From contig CAIRGJ010000064.1 of the NCBI GenBank assembly GCA_903878085.1, positions 124,001-188,000 on the forward strand: 64,000 nt of DNA, written 5' to 3'. Positions 1 to 7,758 of this stretch are shown here, piece after piece. The position numbers and the translations under genes were made by a program. Source of the stretch: an uncultured Hyphomicrobiales bacterium. GTDB taxonomy: Bacteria > Pseudomonadota > Alphaproteobacteria > Rhizobiales > Xanthobacteraceae. A model generated the notes under the pieces. It saw nothing but the letters and a program-made list of their open reading frames with translations, made no database searches and was not told the origin of the DNA. Position 1 is the stretch's first letter; each line of letters starts with the position of its first letter.

Positions 1-1104
1 GAGCACCGCCGCCTCGCCGGGGTAAGGCACATAACGCTGCAGCATCAGCGTGTTGGATTCCGGGAAATTCGCGAGATAACTCTCAAGCGCGACTGGCGTG
101 TCGATCCGCCGCACGCCGTGGCCGTGCCAACCGATATCGGGCTTGGCGATCAGCGGAAATTCCAGACCGGCGTCAACGAGCGCACGATTGGCGCGTTCGA
201 TATCGCCGGCGAGACTTGCCGCACCAGGATTGCGTTTGACCACCACGAAGTCGGCGATCCACTTGCGTTCGCTGAGCGCGACGTCAAAGAAATACGAACT
301 CTTCGATTCACCCCACATCCCGCCATTGAAGATCGCCGGGTTGGCCGCGGTCGGCAATGTCAGCGAGCGATGGCGAATGCCGAGCCGGATCCAGTTGAAC
401 ACTAGCGGCAGATAGAACAGCGCCGGCGGAATCCGCTCGGCCATGGCGACCTTGTGATCGCCGCGCGCCAGCGGCGGCATGCCGCGACAGGATTCGGTCA
501 GCGTCGTATCGGCGGCCATATCCGGCAGCACGGCCTTGCGGAACGCAAACACCCGCTTGCGGGCGAAACTGGTGGCAGCGATGGCCACGAACAGCATTGG
601 CCAGGCCCAGAAGCCGATGCTGTCGTCGAGCGCGTCGCCGAACACGATGACGAGATACAGCATCAGCGGCAGATACAGCGCCGAAACGATCAGGCTAGCG
701 GCGGTGAAACGAAGCAGCGACACCCGCGCCCAGCCGCAGGCCACGAAGGCCACGAAGACAATTCCCGGCACCACGCGGCACAAGGCCACCAGCCCGAAAA
801 CATTATGCTTGAGCGTGTCGCCGAAACGGCGCACCCGGTCGTCCACCGCGTAGCGCGACAGCCACGGCACATGGCGCGCGGCATAGCCAAGCCCGTAAAG
901 CGCGAAATCGCTGGCGACGATGCCGCCATAGATGCTCAAGGCCACCAGACTGACCGGCATCAAATCGTTCACAATGATGTAGCCGCCGAGGATGATCGCA
1001 AGATCCTCGTGCGCGAACGGCAGCACCAGCAGCGAGGTGACTTTGGCAAACCCGGACAGATCGATCGACGCAATCTGCCCAAGCAACGTTATCGATTGAA
1101 ACAA
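1..1104 (-). CDS. DedA/VTT membrane protein fused to ATP-grasp domain (partial, 3' end outside window)
   Basis: Read on the minus strand, an open frame runs off the left edge with about 368 codons visible. The first ~190 residues are hydrophobic and DedA-like: an early stretch with HEDLAIILGGY, the glycines of the VTT domain and RVVPGIVFVAF. After a short basic linker the protein becomes soluble and, near residue 318, shows FPLIAKPDIGWHGHGV and LMLQRYVPYPGEAAVL, which look like the nucleotide-binding core of an ATP-grasp ligase. DedA proteins act in the inner membrane in lipid or proton-linked transport; the ATP-grasp part suggests carboxylate-amine ligation, with unknown substrate. I chose TTG at 1104, preceded by a G-rich stretch; no ATG lies in frame nearby, so the start is uncertain. 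The opposite strand also has a long frame, but it is His/Arg/Gln-rich antisense. Confidence 0.75.
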   Translation of the reverse strand, partial: MFQSITLLGQIASIDLSGFAKVTSLLVLPFAHEDLAIILGGYIIVNDLMPVSLVALSIYGGIVASDFALYGLGYAARHVPWLSRYAVDDRVRRFGDTLKHNVFGLVALCRVVPGIVFVAFVACGWARVSLLRFTAASLIVSALYLPLMLYLVIVFGDALDDSIGFWAWPMLFVAIAATSFARKRVFAFRKAVLPDMAADTTLTESCRGMPPLARGDHKVAMAERIPPALFYLPLVFNWIRLGIRHRSLTLPTAANPAIFNGGMWGESKSSYFFDVALSERKWIADFVVVKRNPGAASLAGDIERANRALVDAGLEFPLIAKPDIGWHGHGVRRIDTPVALESYLANFPESNTLMLQRYVPYPGEAAVL

Positions 1105-1505
1105 GCGCGTCCCCGATCCCCACCAGTCTTTCCGGCTATGCGGAAAGACCAAAAACCTTTCGAGCCCGACGCCGGCATCTTCGCCGCTATCGCAATATGG
1201 CCCGGGAGTGACATCCCGATGAAAGGCAAAGCCTTGTTGTTTCTTTTATGCCTCCGGCTTCAATAGTTATTTTGACGTAATGCGCCGCGAGGAACAAGAA
1301 GCTTCGCCGGCCAGGCCACCGGTTAGCCGCCCCGGATCGGCGTGTTCGCCCGACCGTGACATAGGGGCAACAGCGCCCCGAAGCGATTCGCGGCGATTGG
1401 GGCGTTCTGCCCTCATAAACGCAATCCCCAGCAGCGGCTGGTAATTAGGCACAACCGGCGGCAATGCTCGAAGCGCTGCCGCAGCCATGGTAGGCTTGTG
1501 ACATC
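1105..1505. other. Intergenic region, no gene seen
   Basis: About 400 bases between two divergent genes. Short frames exist but have no recognisable protein character. A small G/C hairpin lies near 1363-1380. It presumably holds the two divergent promoters; I see no clear operator or RNA gene. Confidence 0.4.
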
Positions 1506-1814
1506 ATGAGCGATCAACACTCCTCTTCCGGCGATGACGGGCGCGTGGTGAGCTTCCGGAGCGGCCGGCCGGTCACAAGGCCGCCTGAGTCGCCGGCGGT
1601 CGAAGATCTCGCCAAATATCACGGCAAAGAGAGCAAAGAAGAGTATCGCGAGCGGATGATCGTGAATTTAGCGGCATTCGCGTTCATCGTTGTTTTGGTC
1701 GCCGCGGGGTGGTGGCTGGCTGGCACCATGGCGCAGATGCGTAAAAACGAGGACTGTGCCGCCTCCGGACGCCGCAATTGCGTCCCCATCGAGTACAATA
1801 AGCAGCGCTGGTGA
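1506..1814 (+). CDS. Small single-pass membrane protein, unknown function
   Basis: A 102-residue protein. The N-terminal ~50 residues are polar and charged (VVSFRSGRPVTRPPESPAVE), followed by a basic stretch and one transmembrane helix at about residues 52-70 (IVNLAAFAFIVVLVAAGWWL). A short C-terminal tail carries two Cys (NEDCAASGRRNC). Topology is likely N-in with a short periplasmic tail. It lies about 200 bases upstream of the acpXL cluster on the same strand, so it may share its region of expression, but nothing ties it to lipid A. I recall similar small proteins in Bradyrhizobium relatives; no function can be assigned. It is judged real from coding-like codon use and a coherent TM helix. 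Confidence 0.7.
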   Translation: MSDQHSSSGDDGRVVSFRSGRPVTRPPESPAVEDLAKYHGKESKEEYRERMIVNLAAFAFIVVLVAAGWWLAGTMAQMRKNEDCAASGRRNCVPIEYNKQRW

Positions 1815-2017
1815 GGTTTCCGGAAGCCGGCAGCCGCCTATCCCGGCGATTTTGGCTCATTCGGGCGGTCAATACCCTCGCCATTGAACTTGAGGCTCTG
1901 CTTCGCTATACGGGCTGCTTGCCACCGGCCGGGGCAGCTTGCTGCCTATGGCTTTTGCGCGGCATCGCATACCTCGGCTGGAATTGTCAGAACTCTAAAT
2001 AAATCAGAGAGTTATCT

Positions 2018-2299
2018 ATGTCTTCAACCTACGACACCATCGCCAATATTATCGCCGAGACCTGCGATATTCCACGCGACACGATCAAGCCCGAGAGCCA
2101 CGCCATCAACGATCTCGGCATCGACAGCCTGGACTTCCTCGATATCGCCTTTGCCATCGACAAGGCCTTCGGCATCAAGCTGCCGCTCGAGCAGTGGACC
2201 CAGGAAGTCAACGACGGCAAAGCCACCACCGACCAGTATTTCGTCCTCAAAAACCTCAGCGCCCGCATCGACGAACTCGTCGCTGCCAAGGGAGCGTAA
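2018..2299 (+). CDS. acpXL: Acyl carrier protein AcpXL
   Basis: A 93-residue acidic acyl carrier protein. The phosphopantetheine attachment motif is DSLDFLD with Ser37. It is longer than the usual ~78-residue housekeeping AcpP and matches the specialised AcpXL of rhizobia. AcpXL carries the very-long-chain (27-hydroxyoctacosanoic type) acyl chain while it is elongated and hands it to LpxXL for transfer to lipid A. It is the first gene of a six-gene run in the same direction; fabZXL follows after 14 bases. Context and length make this assignment strong, though the exact chain length made cannot be read from sequence. Confidence 0.93.
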   Translation: MSSTYDTIANIIAETCDIPRDTIKPESHAINDLGIDSLDFLDIAFAIDKAFGIKLPLEQWTQEVNDGKATTDQYFVLKNLSARIDELVAAKGA

Positions 2300-2313
2300 A
2301 GCTCGCCCAAAAC

Positions 2314-2787
2314 ATGCGTCTTGAGTACTTCCAACTGATCGACCGGATCGTCGACCTTAACCTCGCCGATCGCTCGATCAGCAGCGAAGCGACGGTTCCG
2401 GTCAACAACACGATCTTCGAGGGTCACTTTCCCGGCTTCCCGCTGATGCCCGGCGTGCTGTTGATCGAGGCCATGGCGCAGACCTCCGGCTGGCTGATCG
2501 TGGCCGCCAACCGGTTTCAGCGCATGCCGTTTCTGGCCCAGGTCAAGAACGCCAAATTCCGCACCTTCGTGATGCCCGGTCAGCGTCTGCTGGTCAGCGC
2601 CAAGCTGGTGCATGAAGGGTCAGGCTACGCCGTTACCGCGGCCAACATCACGCTCGCCGGCAAGCCGGTATGCGACGCCACCCTCACTTTGCGGGTGATG
2701 GATTTCCCCAATGCCGAAGTGAGCGAAAAGATGCGCGAAACCGCCGCACGGGTCGGTTTCCCGAACGAGGTTGCGGCCAATGGCTAA
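2314..2787 (+). CDS. fabZXL: 3-hydroxyacyl-ACP dehydratase, VLCFA-specific (FabZXL)
   Basis: A 157-residue hot-dog fold dehydratase. The catalytic segment EGHFPGFPLMPGVLLIEAMA contains His38 and Glu52 in the FabZ arrangement. It would remove water from 3-hydroxyacyl-AcpXL in the elongation cycle. The ATG at 2314 is chosen because the FabZ-like sequence begins there; an upstream in-frame start would run inside acpXL. The stop overlaps the start of fabF2XL (ATGGCTAA), which indicates translational coupling. The cluster position between acpXL and two KAS genes supports the XL role rather than the housekeeping fabZ. Confidence 0.9.
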   Translation: MRLEYFQLIDRIVDLNLADRSISSEATVPVNNTIFEGHFPGFPLMPGVLLIEAMAQTSGWLIVAANRFQRMPFLAQVKNAKFRTFVMPGQRLLVSAKLVHEGSGYAVTAANITLAGKPVCDATLTLRVMDFPNAEVSEKMRETAARVGFPNEVAANG

Positions 2788-3973
2788 CGCAGAACGCGAA
2801 GCCTGGATCACCGGCGTCGGCATCGTTTCAAACCTTGGCGAAGGCGCCGAGGCCCACTGGCAGAAATTGATAGCGGCGCAGCCCGCCCCCGACACGACCG
2901 CCTTTGCGCCCTACGTGGTGCATCCGTTGGCGCCGGTGAATTTCGACCTGCAAATTCCGAAAAAAGGCGATCAGCGCCAGATGGAGAACTGGCAGCGCAT
3001 CGGCACTTATGCGGCCGGTCTTGCGCTCGACTCCGCCGGCGTCAAAGGCAACCGTGACATTCTTTCGCATATGGACATGATCGTCGCCGCCGGCGGCGGC
3101 GAGCGCGATCTCGCGGTTGATGCCACGATCCTCTCCGGCATGCCGCACGCACCGAACAAGGCGGCCTATCTCAACGAACACCTGATGAGCGACCTGCGTC
3201 CGACGCTGTTTCTGGCGCAGCTTTCAAATCTGCTCGCCGGCAACATCTCGATCGTGCATGGCGTCACCGGCTCGTCGCGCACCTTCATGGGCGAGGAATC
3301 CTCCGGCATCGACGCGGTGCGGATCGCGCTGTCGCGCATCATGGCCGGACAGAGCGATATCGCGCTGGTCGGCGGCGCGCATAATGGCGAGCGTCCCGAT
3401 CTGTTGATGCTCTACGAGTTCGGCAAATTCAATTTGAAGGATCGTTACGCACCGGTCTGGGAACGCGGCGACAATGGCGGCTTCGCGCTGGGATCACTTG
3501 GTGCCTTTCTGGTGATCGAAGCCCGCGACCATGCCGAGAAGCGGGGCGCCAAACCTTTGGCGCGCCTGACCGCTGTGGTGTCGGACCGTACCAAGCGATC
3601 GCCGGGCGCCGTTCAGGGCGCATTGACGCGGCTATGGGACAAAATCAAAGCCAAGGTGCAGCCCGGCCATGCCGCGGTGCTGTCCGGCGCGACTGGCGCT
3701 GCCGTCGTCACCGCCGAAGAACGCAAATTCCTGGAGCAACACGGCGACCTTGCCGTTCGCGCCACCGGTTCCTATCTCGGTCATGGGATGGAGCCGCAAT
3801 TTCCCATGAATATCGCCTTGGCTACGGTCGCCTTGGCTCATGGTACGCTGTTTCCGCCCTGCGACTCGACCGGACTGGAGCGTCCGATGAGCGGGGAATT
3901 GAGCCAGGTTCTGGTGACCGGCGTCGGACATTGGCGGGGTGAAGGCCTCGCTTTGCTCGACCGGGTCGGCTGA
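2780..3973 (+). CDS. fabF2XL: Beta-ketoacyl-ACP synthase homologue without catalytic triad (FabF2XL)
   Basis: A 397-residue thiolase-fold protein of the KAS II family. Compared by eye with the next gene product, ESSGIDAV at 173-180 falls where that protein has CASGASAI, so Glu173 replaces the nucleophile Cys. The HGTS histidine is replaced by Gly (VLSGATG), and the NKSMIGH lysine by Gly (TGSYLGH), while the last His is kept. It therefore should not condense by itself. By analogy with ketosynthase/chain-length-factor pairs it may form a heterodimer with FabF1XL and shape the acyl tunnel; this is inference. The start is the ATG at 2780, overlapping the fabZXL stop; the next gene starts 12 bases downstream. 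Confidence 0.85.
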   Translation: MANAEREAWITGVGIVSNLGEGAEAHWQKLIAAQPAPDTTAFAPYVVHPLAPVNFDLQIPKKGDQRQMENWQRIGTYAAGLALDSAGVKGNRDILSHMDMIVAAGGGERDLAVDATILSGMPHAPNKAAYLNEHLMSDLRPTLFLAQLSNLLAGNISIVHGVTGSSRTFMGEESSGIDAVRIALSRIMAGQSDIALVGGAHNGERPDLLMLYEFGKFNLKDRYAPVWERGDNGGFALGSLGAFLVIEARDHAEKRGAKPLARLTAVVSDRTKRSPGAVQGALTRLWDKIKAKVQPGHAAVLSGATGAAVVTAEERKFLEQHGDLAVRATGSYLGHGMEPQFPMNIALATVALAHGTLFPPCDSTGLERPMSGELSQVLVTGVGHWRGEGLALLDRVG

Positions 3974-3985
3974 GGGAGAACACGT

Positions 3986-5254
3986 ATGGCATCGACCAAA
4001 GACAGCATGGGCCGCCCCATCGTCGTCGTCACCGGCCTCGGCGTGGTTACCTCGCTCGGCGCCGGCAAGGTCGATAACTGGGCCAAGCTCACAGCCGGCG
4101 AATCCGGCATTCGCGCCATCACCCGTTTCGCCACCGACGGTCTCAAAACCCGCATCGCCGGCACCATCGATTTCCTGCCGCCGCAGCCCTGCACCGCGGC
4201 GCTGTCGGAGAGCTTTGCCGATCTGGCGGCGGCCGAGGCGATCGGCGAATCCGGCATCGGCACGATGGGCGATTTTCCGGGCCCCCTCTTTCTCGCCGTG
4301 CCGCCGATCGAAATGGATTGGTCGCAACGTCTCGAAGTCGGCGCCAAGTCGGGCGCCAACGAAAACGTGACCTATAGCGACCTGCTGCGCGTCAGCCGCG
4401 ACTTTCCAGAGTTTCACCAGCGCTATCTGTTTGGCTCGGTGGCGGACTATCTGGCGGAAAAATTCGGCACCAAGGGCTCGCCGGTTTCGTTGTCGACCGC
4501 CTGCGCGTCCGGCGCGAGCGCGATCCAGCTCGGCGTCGAGGCCATCCGCCGCGGCGAAACCGACGCCGCGCTTTGTATCGGCACCGACGGTTCGATCAAT
4601 CCGGAAGCCTTGATCCGCTTCTCGCTGCTGTCGGCACTCTCAACCAGCAACGACCGTCCGCAAGCCGCCGCCAGGCCGTTCTCCAAGGGCCGCGACGGCT
4701 TTGTCATGGCCGAAGGCGCCGGCGCCCTGGTGCTGGAAAGCTACGATTCGGCGAAAGCGCGCGGCGCCAAGATCCTCGGCGTGCTCGAAGGCTGCGGCGA
4801 GATGACCGATGCGTTCCACCGCACCCGCTCGAGCCCCGACGGCAAGCCGATCATCGGCTGCATCGCCAACGCGCTAAAGGATGCCGGGCTCCAGCCCGAC
4901 GACATCGATTACGTCAACGCGCACGGCACCAGCACGCCGGAAAACGACAAGATGGAATATCTCTGCGTCTCCACCGTGTTCGGCGAGCGCATGAAGAGCG
5001 TACCGATCTCTTCGAACAAATCGATGATCGGCCACACGCTGTCGGCCGCCGGCGCGGTCGAGGCAGTTGTCACCTTCCTCACCCTCCAGCATCAGCGTAT
5101 TCCGCCGACCATCAATTACACGCCCGATCCCGCGATCCCGCTCGATGTTGTGCCCGACAAGGCCCGCGATGCTCGCGTCACGCATGCCATTTCGAATTCT
5201 TTCGGCTTTGGCGGACAGAACGTCTCGCTGGTGATGGGGCTCGAGCCGGCCTGA
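3986..5254 (+). CDS. fabF1XL: Beta-ketoacyl-ACP synthase, VLCFA-specific (FabF1XL)
   Basis: A 422-residue KAS II-type condensing enzyme with the complete triad: Cys173 in STACASGAS, His313 in NAHGTSTP, and His350 with Lys345 in NKSMIGHTLSAAG. The N-terminus begins the thiolase fold with VVVTGLGVVTSLG. It elongates the acyl chain on AcpXL with malonyl-ACP. GGAG precedes the ATG. Its immediate neighbour FabF2XL lacks the catalytic residues, so this protein probably supplies all condensing activity of the pair. The cluster order acpXL-fabZXL-fabF2XL-fabF1XL matches that described in rhizobia. Confidence 0.92.
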   Translation: MASTKDSMGRPIVVVTGLGVVTSLGAGKVDNWAKLTAGESGIRAITRFATDGLKTRIAGTIDFLPPQPCTAALSESFADLAAAEAIGESGIGTMGDFPGPLFLAVPPIEMDWSQRLEVGAKSGANENVTYSDLLRVSRDFPEFHQRYLFGSVADYLAEKFGTKGSPVSLSTACASGASAIQLGVEAIRRGETDAALCIGTDGSINPEALIRFSLLSALSTSNDRPQAAARPFSKGRDGFVMAEGAGALVLESYDSAKARGAKILGVLEGCGEMTDAFHRTRSSPDGKPIIGCIANALKDAGLQPDDIDYVNAHGTSTPENDKMEYLCVSTVFGERMKSVPISSNKSMIGHTLSAAGAVEAVVTFLTLQHQRIPPTINYTPDPAIPLDVVPDKARDARVTHAISNSFGFGGQNVSLVMGLEPA

Positions 5255-5311
5255 TCCTAAAAAAGGCCGGCCGCCCGCCGATCGGACCACCGTAACTAAA
5301 AGACATACCGC

Positions 5312-6334
5312 ATGCGCGCACTTCAACTCATCGGCGACCGCAAGCTCGAACTTGTCGACCTGCCGCCCCCGCCGCCGCCGGCGGACGGTGAGGTGCAGAT
5401 CCGTATCAAGGCGGTCGGCCTCAATCATCTCGACGTCTGGGGCTTTCGCGGCATGGCCTTCGCCAAGCGCAAGCTGCCGCTGGTGGTGGGCGCCGAGGCA
5501 TCCGGCGAAATCGCCGCCGCCGGGGCCGGCGTCAACAATTTCAAAGCCGGCGACAAAGTGGCGATGTACGGCGCCATGACCTGCGGCCAATGCGCCGCTT
5601 GCCGCGAAGGCCGCGACAATCTGTGCGAAAACGTCGCCGGCATCATGGGCTTTCATATCGACGGCTTCGCCCGTGACCTGATCAATCTGCCGGCGCGGCT
5701 GGTCGTGCCGGTGCCGGCGGCCGTGTCGCTACGCGACGCCGCATGCGCGCCGATCGCCTTCGGCACCACCGAGCACATGCTGTTCGACAACGCCAAGCTC
5801 AAGCCCGGCGAGACCATTCTGGTCCATGCCGGCGGCTCGGGCATCGGCTCGGTCGCGATCAAAATGGCCAAAGCCATCGGCTGTACCGTCATCACCACCG
5901 TGGGCGACGACGCCAAGGCGGAGAAAGCCAAAGCGATCGGCGCCGATCACGTCATCAATTACAAGACCGAGCGTTTCGAGGGCGTCACGCGCAAGCTGAC
6001 CGCCAAGAAGGGCGTCGATGTGGTGTTCGAGCATGTCGGCGGCGAAGGCTTCAATGCCTCGCTGTTCGTGCTCAAGCGCGGCGGCCGCCTGGTGACCTGC
6101 GGCTCGACCGCAGGCCCGACCGTCACCATCAATCTGATGCAGCTGTTCCAGCAGCAATACAAGATTTTCGGCTCGTTCGGCTGCCAAATCCGCAACATCC
6201 GCGATAGCCTGTCGAAAATGGCGGCCGGCATAGCGCCGATCATCGATTCCGAATTTGCCCTGACCGAATTCGAGCAGGGTCTGGCGCGGCTCGAAGGCCG
6301 GCAGGTATTCGGCAAAGTGATCGTCAATTTCTAG
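5312..6334 (+). CDS. adhXL: Zinc-type medium-chain alcohol dehydrogenase of the VLCFA cluster (AdhXL)
   Basis: A 340-residue MDR-family oxidoreductase. The GroES-like N-terminal domain carries a Cys-rich lobe (CGQCAACREGRDNLC) and LNHLDVWG; the Rossmann domain has VHAGGSGIGSVAIKMAKA. It ends with the FEQGLARLEGRQVFGKVIV segment usual for quinone-reductase-like MDR enzymes. In rhizobial VLCFA clusters a gene of this type (adh2XL/fabXL) sits here and is thought to supply a reductive step or modify the omega-1 oxygen function; its exact reaction is not settled. It follows fabF1XL after 57 bases. A palindromic repeat separates it from lpxXL. Confidence 0.85.
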   Translation: MRALQLIGDRKLELVDLPPPPPPADGEVQIRIKAVGLNHLDVWGFRGMAFAKRKLPLVVGAEASGEIAAAGAGVNNFKAGDKVAMYGAMTCGQCAACREGRDNLCENVAGIMGFHIDGFARDLINLPARLVVPVPAAVSLRDAACAPIAFGTTEHMLFDNAKLKPGETILVHAGGSGIGSVAIKMAKAIGCTVITTVGDDAKAEKAKAIGADHVINYKTERFEGVTRKLTAKKGVDVVFEHVGGEGFNASLFVLKRGGRLVTCGSTAGPTVTINLMQLFQQQYKIFGSFGCQIRNIRDSLSKMAAGIAPIIDSEFALTEFEQGLARLEGRQVFGKVIVNF

Positions 6335-6337
6335 CAA

Positions 6338-6378
6338 ATGATCCCGAAAAGTGGGCACCGGTTTTCGGATGAGATCAT
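6338..6378. repeat. Interspersed palindromic repeat, copy 1
   Basis: An imperfect palindrome beginning ATGATCCCGAAAAGTGGG and ending GATGAGATCAT, with the core ACCGGTTTTCGG. The same family occurs at 27183, 41056, 51244 (half) and 54089. It lies between adhXL and lpxXL, inside what otherwise looks like one operon, so an RNA copy could fold into a hairpin between the two cistrons. Confidence 0.85.
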
Positions 6379-6390
6379 GAGCAAAGCAAT

Positions 6391-7335
6391 ATGAGCAGCT
6401 TGCGCCGACGTCTGCGCCGCGGCCTCAAGCACACCGGCAATGCGTTGGGCGGTTTTATCGCCGTGCGTCTGTTGCGGCTGCTCCACCGCGCCAACCTCGA
6501 CACGGCGTCTGCTTCCGCCGGCTGGCTGATGCGCAAGCTTGCGCCGCTATTTCGAGAAAATCAGATCGGCCGCGCCAATCTCACTGCCGCCTTTCCCGAG
6601 AAAACCGCCGCGGAAATCGAAACCATCTTAAGCGGAGTCTGGGATAATATCGGCCGCATGGGGGTCGAGTTCGCGCAGCTTGACCAGCTCTGGAATGAAG
6701 ATGCTCACCTGCATCCAGAGAACAGCCGTGTGTCGCTCGACCCGACATCGATCGAACGCTTTCTCAAACTACAGAATGACGGCAAGCCGGCTTTGATCTT
6801 CGCCGCGCATCTCGCCAACTGGGAACTACCGGCGGTCTGCGCCGCAACCTATAAGCTCGACAGCGCGGTGCTGTATCGCAAACCCAACATCGCTGCGGTC
6901 GATGCTTGGCTGGAAGAAACCCGCGCGGCCAGCATGGGCGAGATCATCTCGACCGGCTTGGGCGCACCGATGAAGATCGCACAGGCGCTCGAGCGCGGCG
7001 CGCATGTCGGCATGCTGGTCGACCAATATTATGTGCGCGGCGTGCCGGTGACGTTCTTCGGTCAGCGCACCATGGCCAATCCGTTGCTGGCCCGCCTCGC
7101 CCAGCACTTCAACTGCCCGATCCACGGCACCCGTATCGTGCGCTTGCCGGGCAATCGTTTTCGCGCCGAACTGACCGATGAGATCGCGCCGGTACGCGGC
7201 GCCGACGGCGACGTCGATATCGCCGGCACCATGCAGGCGGTCATGACGGTGATCGAAGGCTGGATCCGCGAGAACCCTGAGCAATGGCTGTGGCTGCACC
7301 GCCGCTGGCGGCCGGAAGACCACACGGCGGCCTAA
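6391..7335 (+). CDS. lpxXL: Lipid A very-long-chain acyltransferase LpxXL
   Basis: A 314-residue protein of the LpxL/HtrB lysophospholipid acyltransferase family. It has an N-terminal hydrophobic/basic membrane-associated segment and the catalytic HX4E motif HLANWE (His140, Glu145). It would move the very-long-chain acyl group from AcpXL to the lipid A disaccharide precursor at the inner membrane. Being last in the acpXL cluster distinguishes it from housekeeping LpxL/LpxM. ATG at 6391 sits directly downstream of the palindromic repeat. Confidence 0.9.
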   Translation: MSSLRRRLRRGLKHTGNALGGFIAVRLLRLLHRANLDTASASAGWLMRKLAPLFRENQIGRANLTAAFPEKTAAEIETILSGVWDNIGRMGVEFAQLDQLWNEDAHLHPENSRVSLDPTSIERFLKLQNDGKPALIFAAHLANWELPAVCAATYKLDSAVLYRKPNIAAVDAWLEETRAASMGEIISTGLGAPMKIAQALERGAHVGMLVDQYYVRGVPVTFFGQRTMANPLLARLAQHFNCPIHGTRIVRLPGNRFRAELTDEIAPVRGADGDVDIAGTMQAVMTVIEGWIRENPEQWLWLHRRWRPEDHTAA

Positions 7336-7354
7336 CGCATCGGTCTTCGGTGCT

Positions 7355-7693
7355 TTAAGTCTTGGTCGGCAGCCCCGCCGCCTTCCAGCCGAGAATGCCG
7401 CCGGCGAGGTGCGCGCTATAGGGGAAGCCAGCGTCCTGGGCTGCGACCGAAGCGGTAATCGAACGCCGGCCCGAGCGGCAGGCAAACACCACCTGCTTGC
7501 CCTGCGGATCGGGAATAAGGGACGCATCGAAGCTCGACAACGGCACAATCACGGCGTCGGGATAACTTTCCACCGACGTCTCGTTCAGTTCACGAACATC
7601 GACCAGCAGCATGCGGCCTTCGGTGAGCCCTTTTGCCACCTGTTCCGGCGTGAGGTTCGTCACCTCGTCGGCGCGCGGCATTTCGTCGGCCAT
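7355..7693 (-). CDS. Rhodanese-like domain protein
   Basis: A 112-residue single-domain rhodanese. The active-site loop is FACRSGRRS with the sulfur-accepting Cys; the fold is supported by LLVDVRELNE near the N-terminus and HLAGGILGWKAAGLP at the C-terminus. It may transfer sulfane sulfur to cyanide or an unknown acceptor. The ATG at 7693 is preferred over a longer frame because a GGGAG ribosome binding site lies just upstream and the domain begins right after it. It is convergent with lpxXL and lies 65 bases downstream of kup copy 1. Confidence 0.88.
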   Translation of the reverse strand: MADEMPRADEVTNLTPEQVAKGLTEGRMLLVDVRELNETSVESYPDAVIVPLSSFDASLIPDPQGKQVVFACRSGRRSITASVAAQDAGFPYSAHLAGGILGWKAAGLPTKT

Positions 7694-7758
7694 AACGCAA
7701 CTCCCTGTCTTCGATCCCGGCGTTTTTAGCCGGAATCGGCGCACGCTGCACTAGCGTT

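Noticed and set aside
454..1266. 270-codon plus-strand frame
   Set aside because: Rich in His, Arg and Gln with no domain logic; it is antisense to the DedA-ATP-grasp frame.
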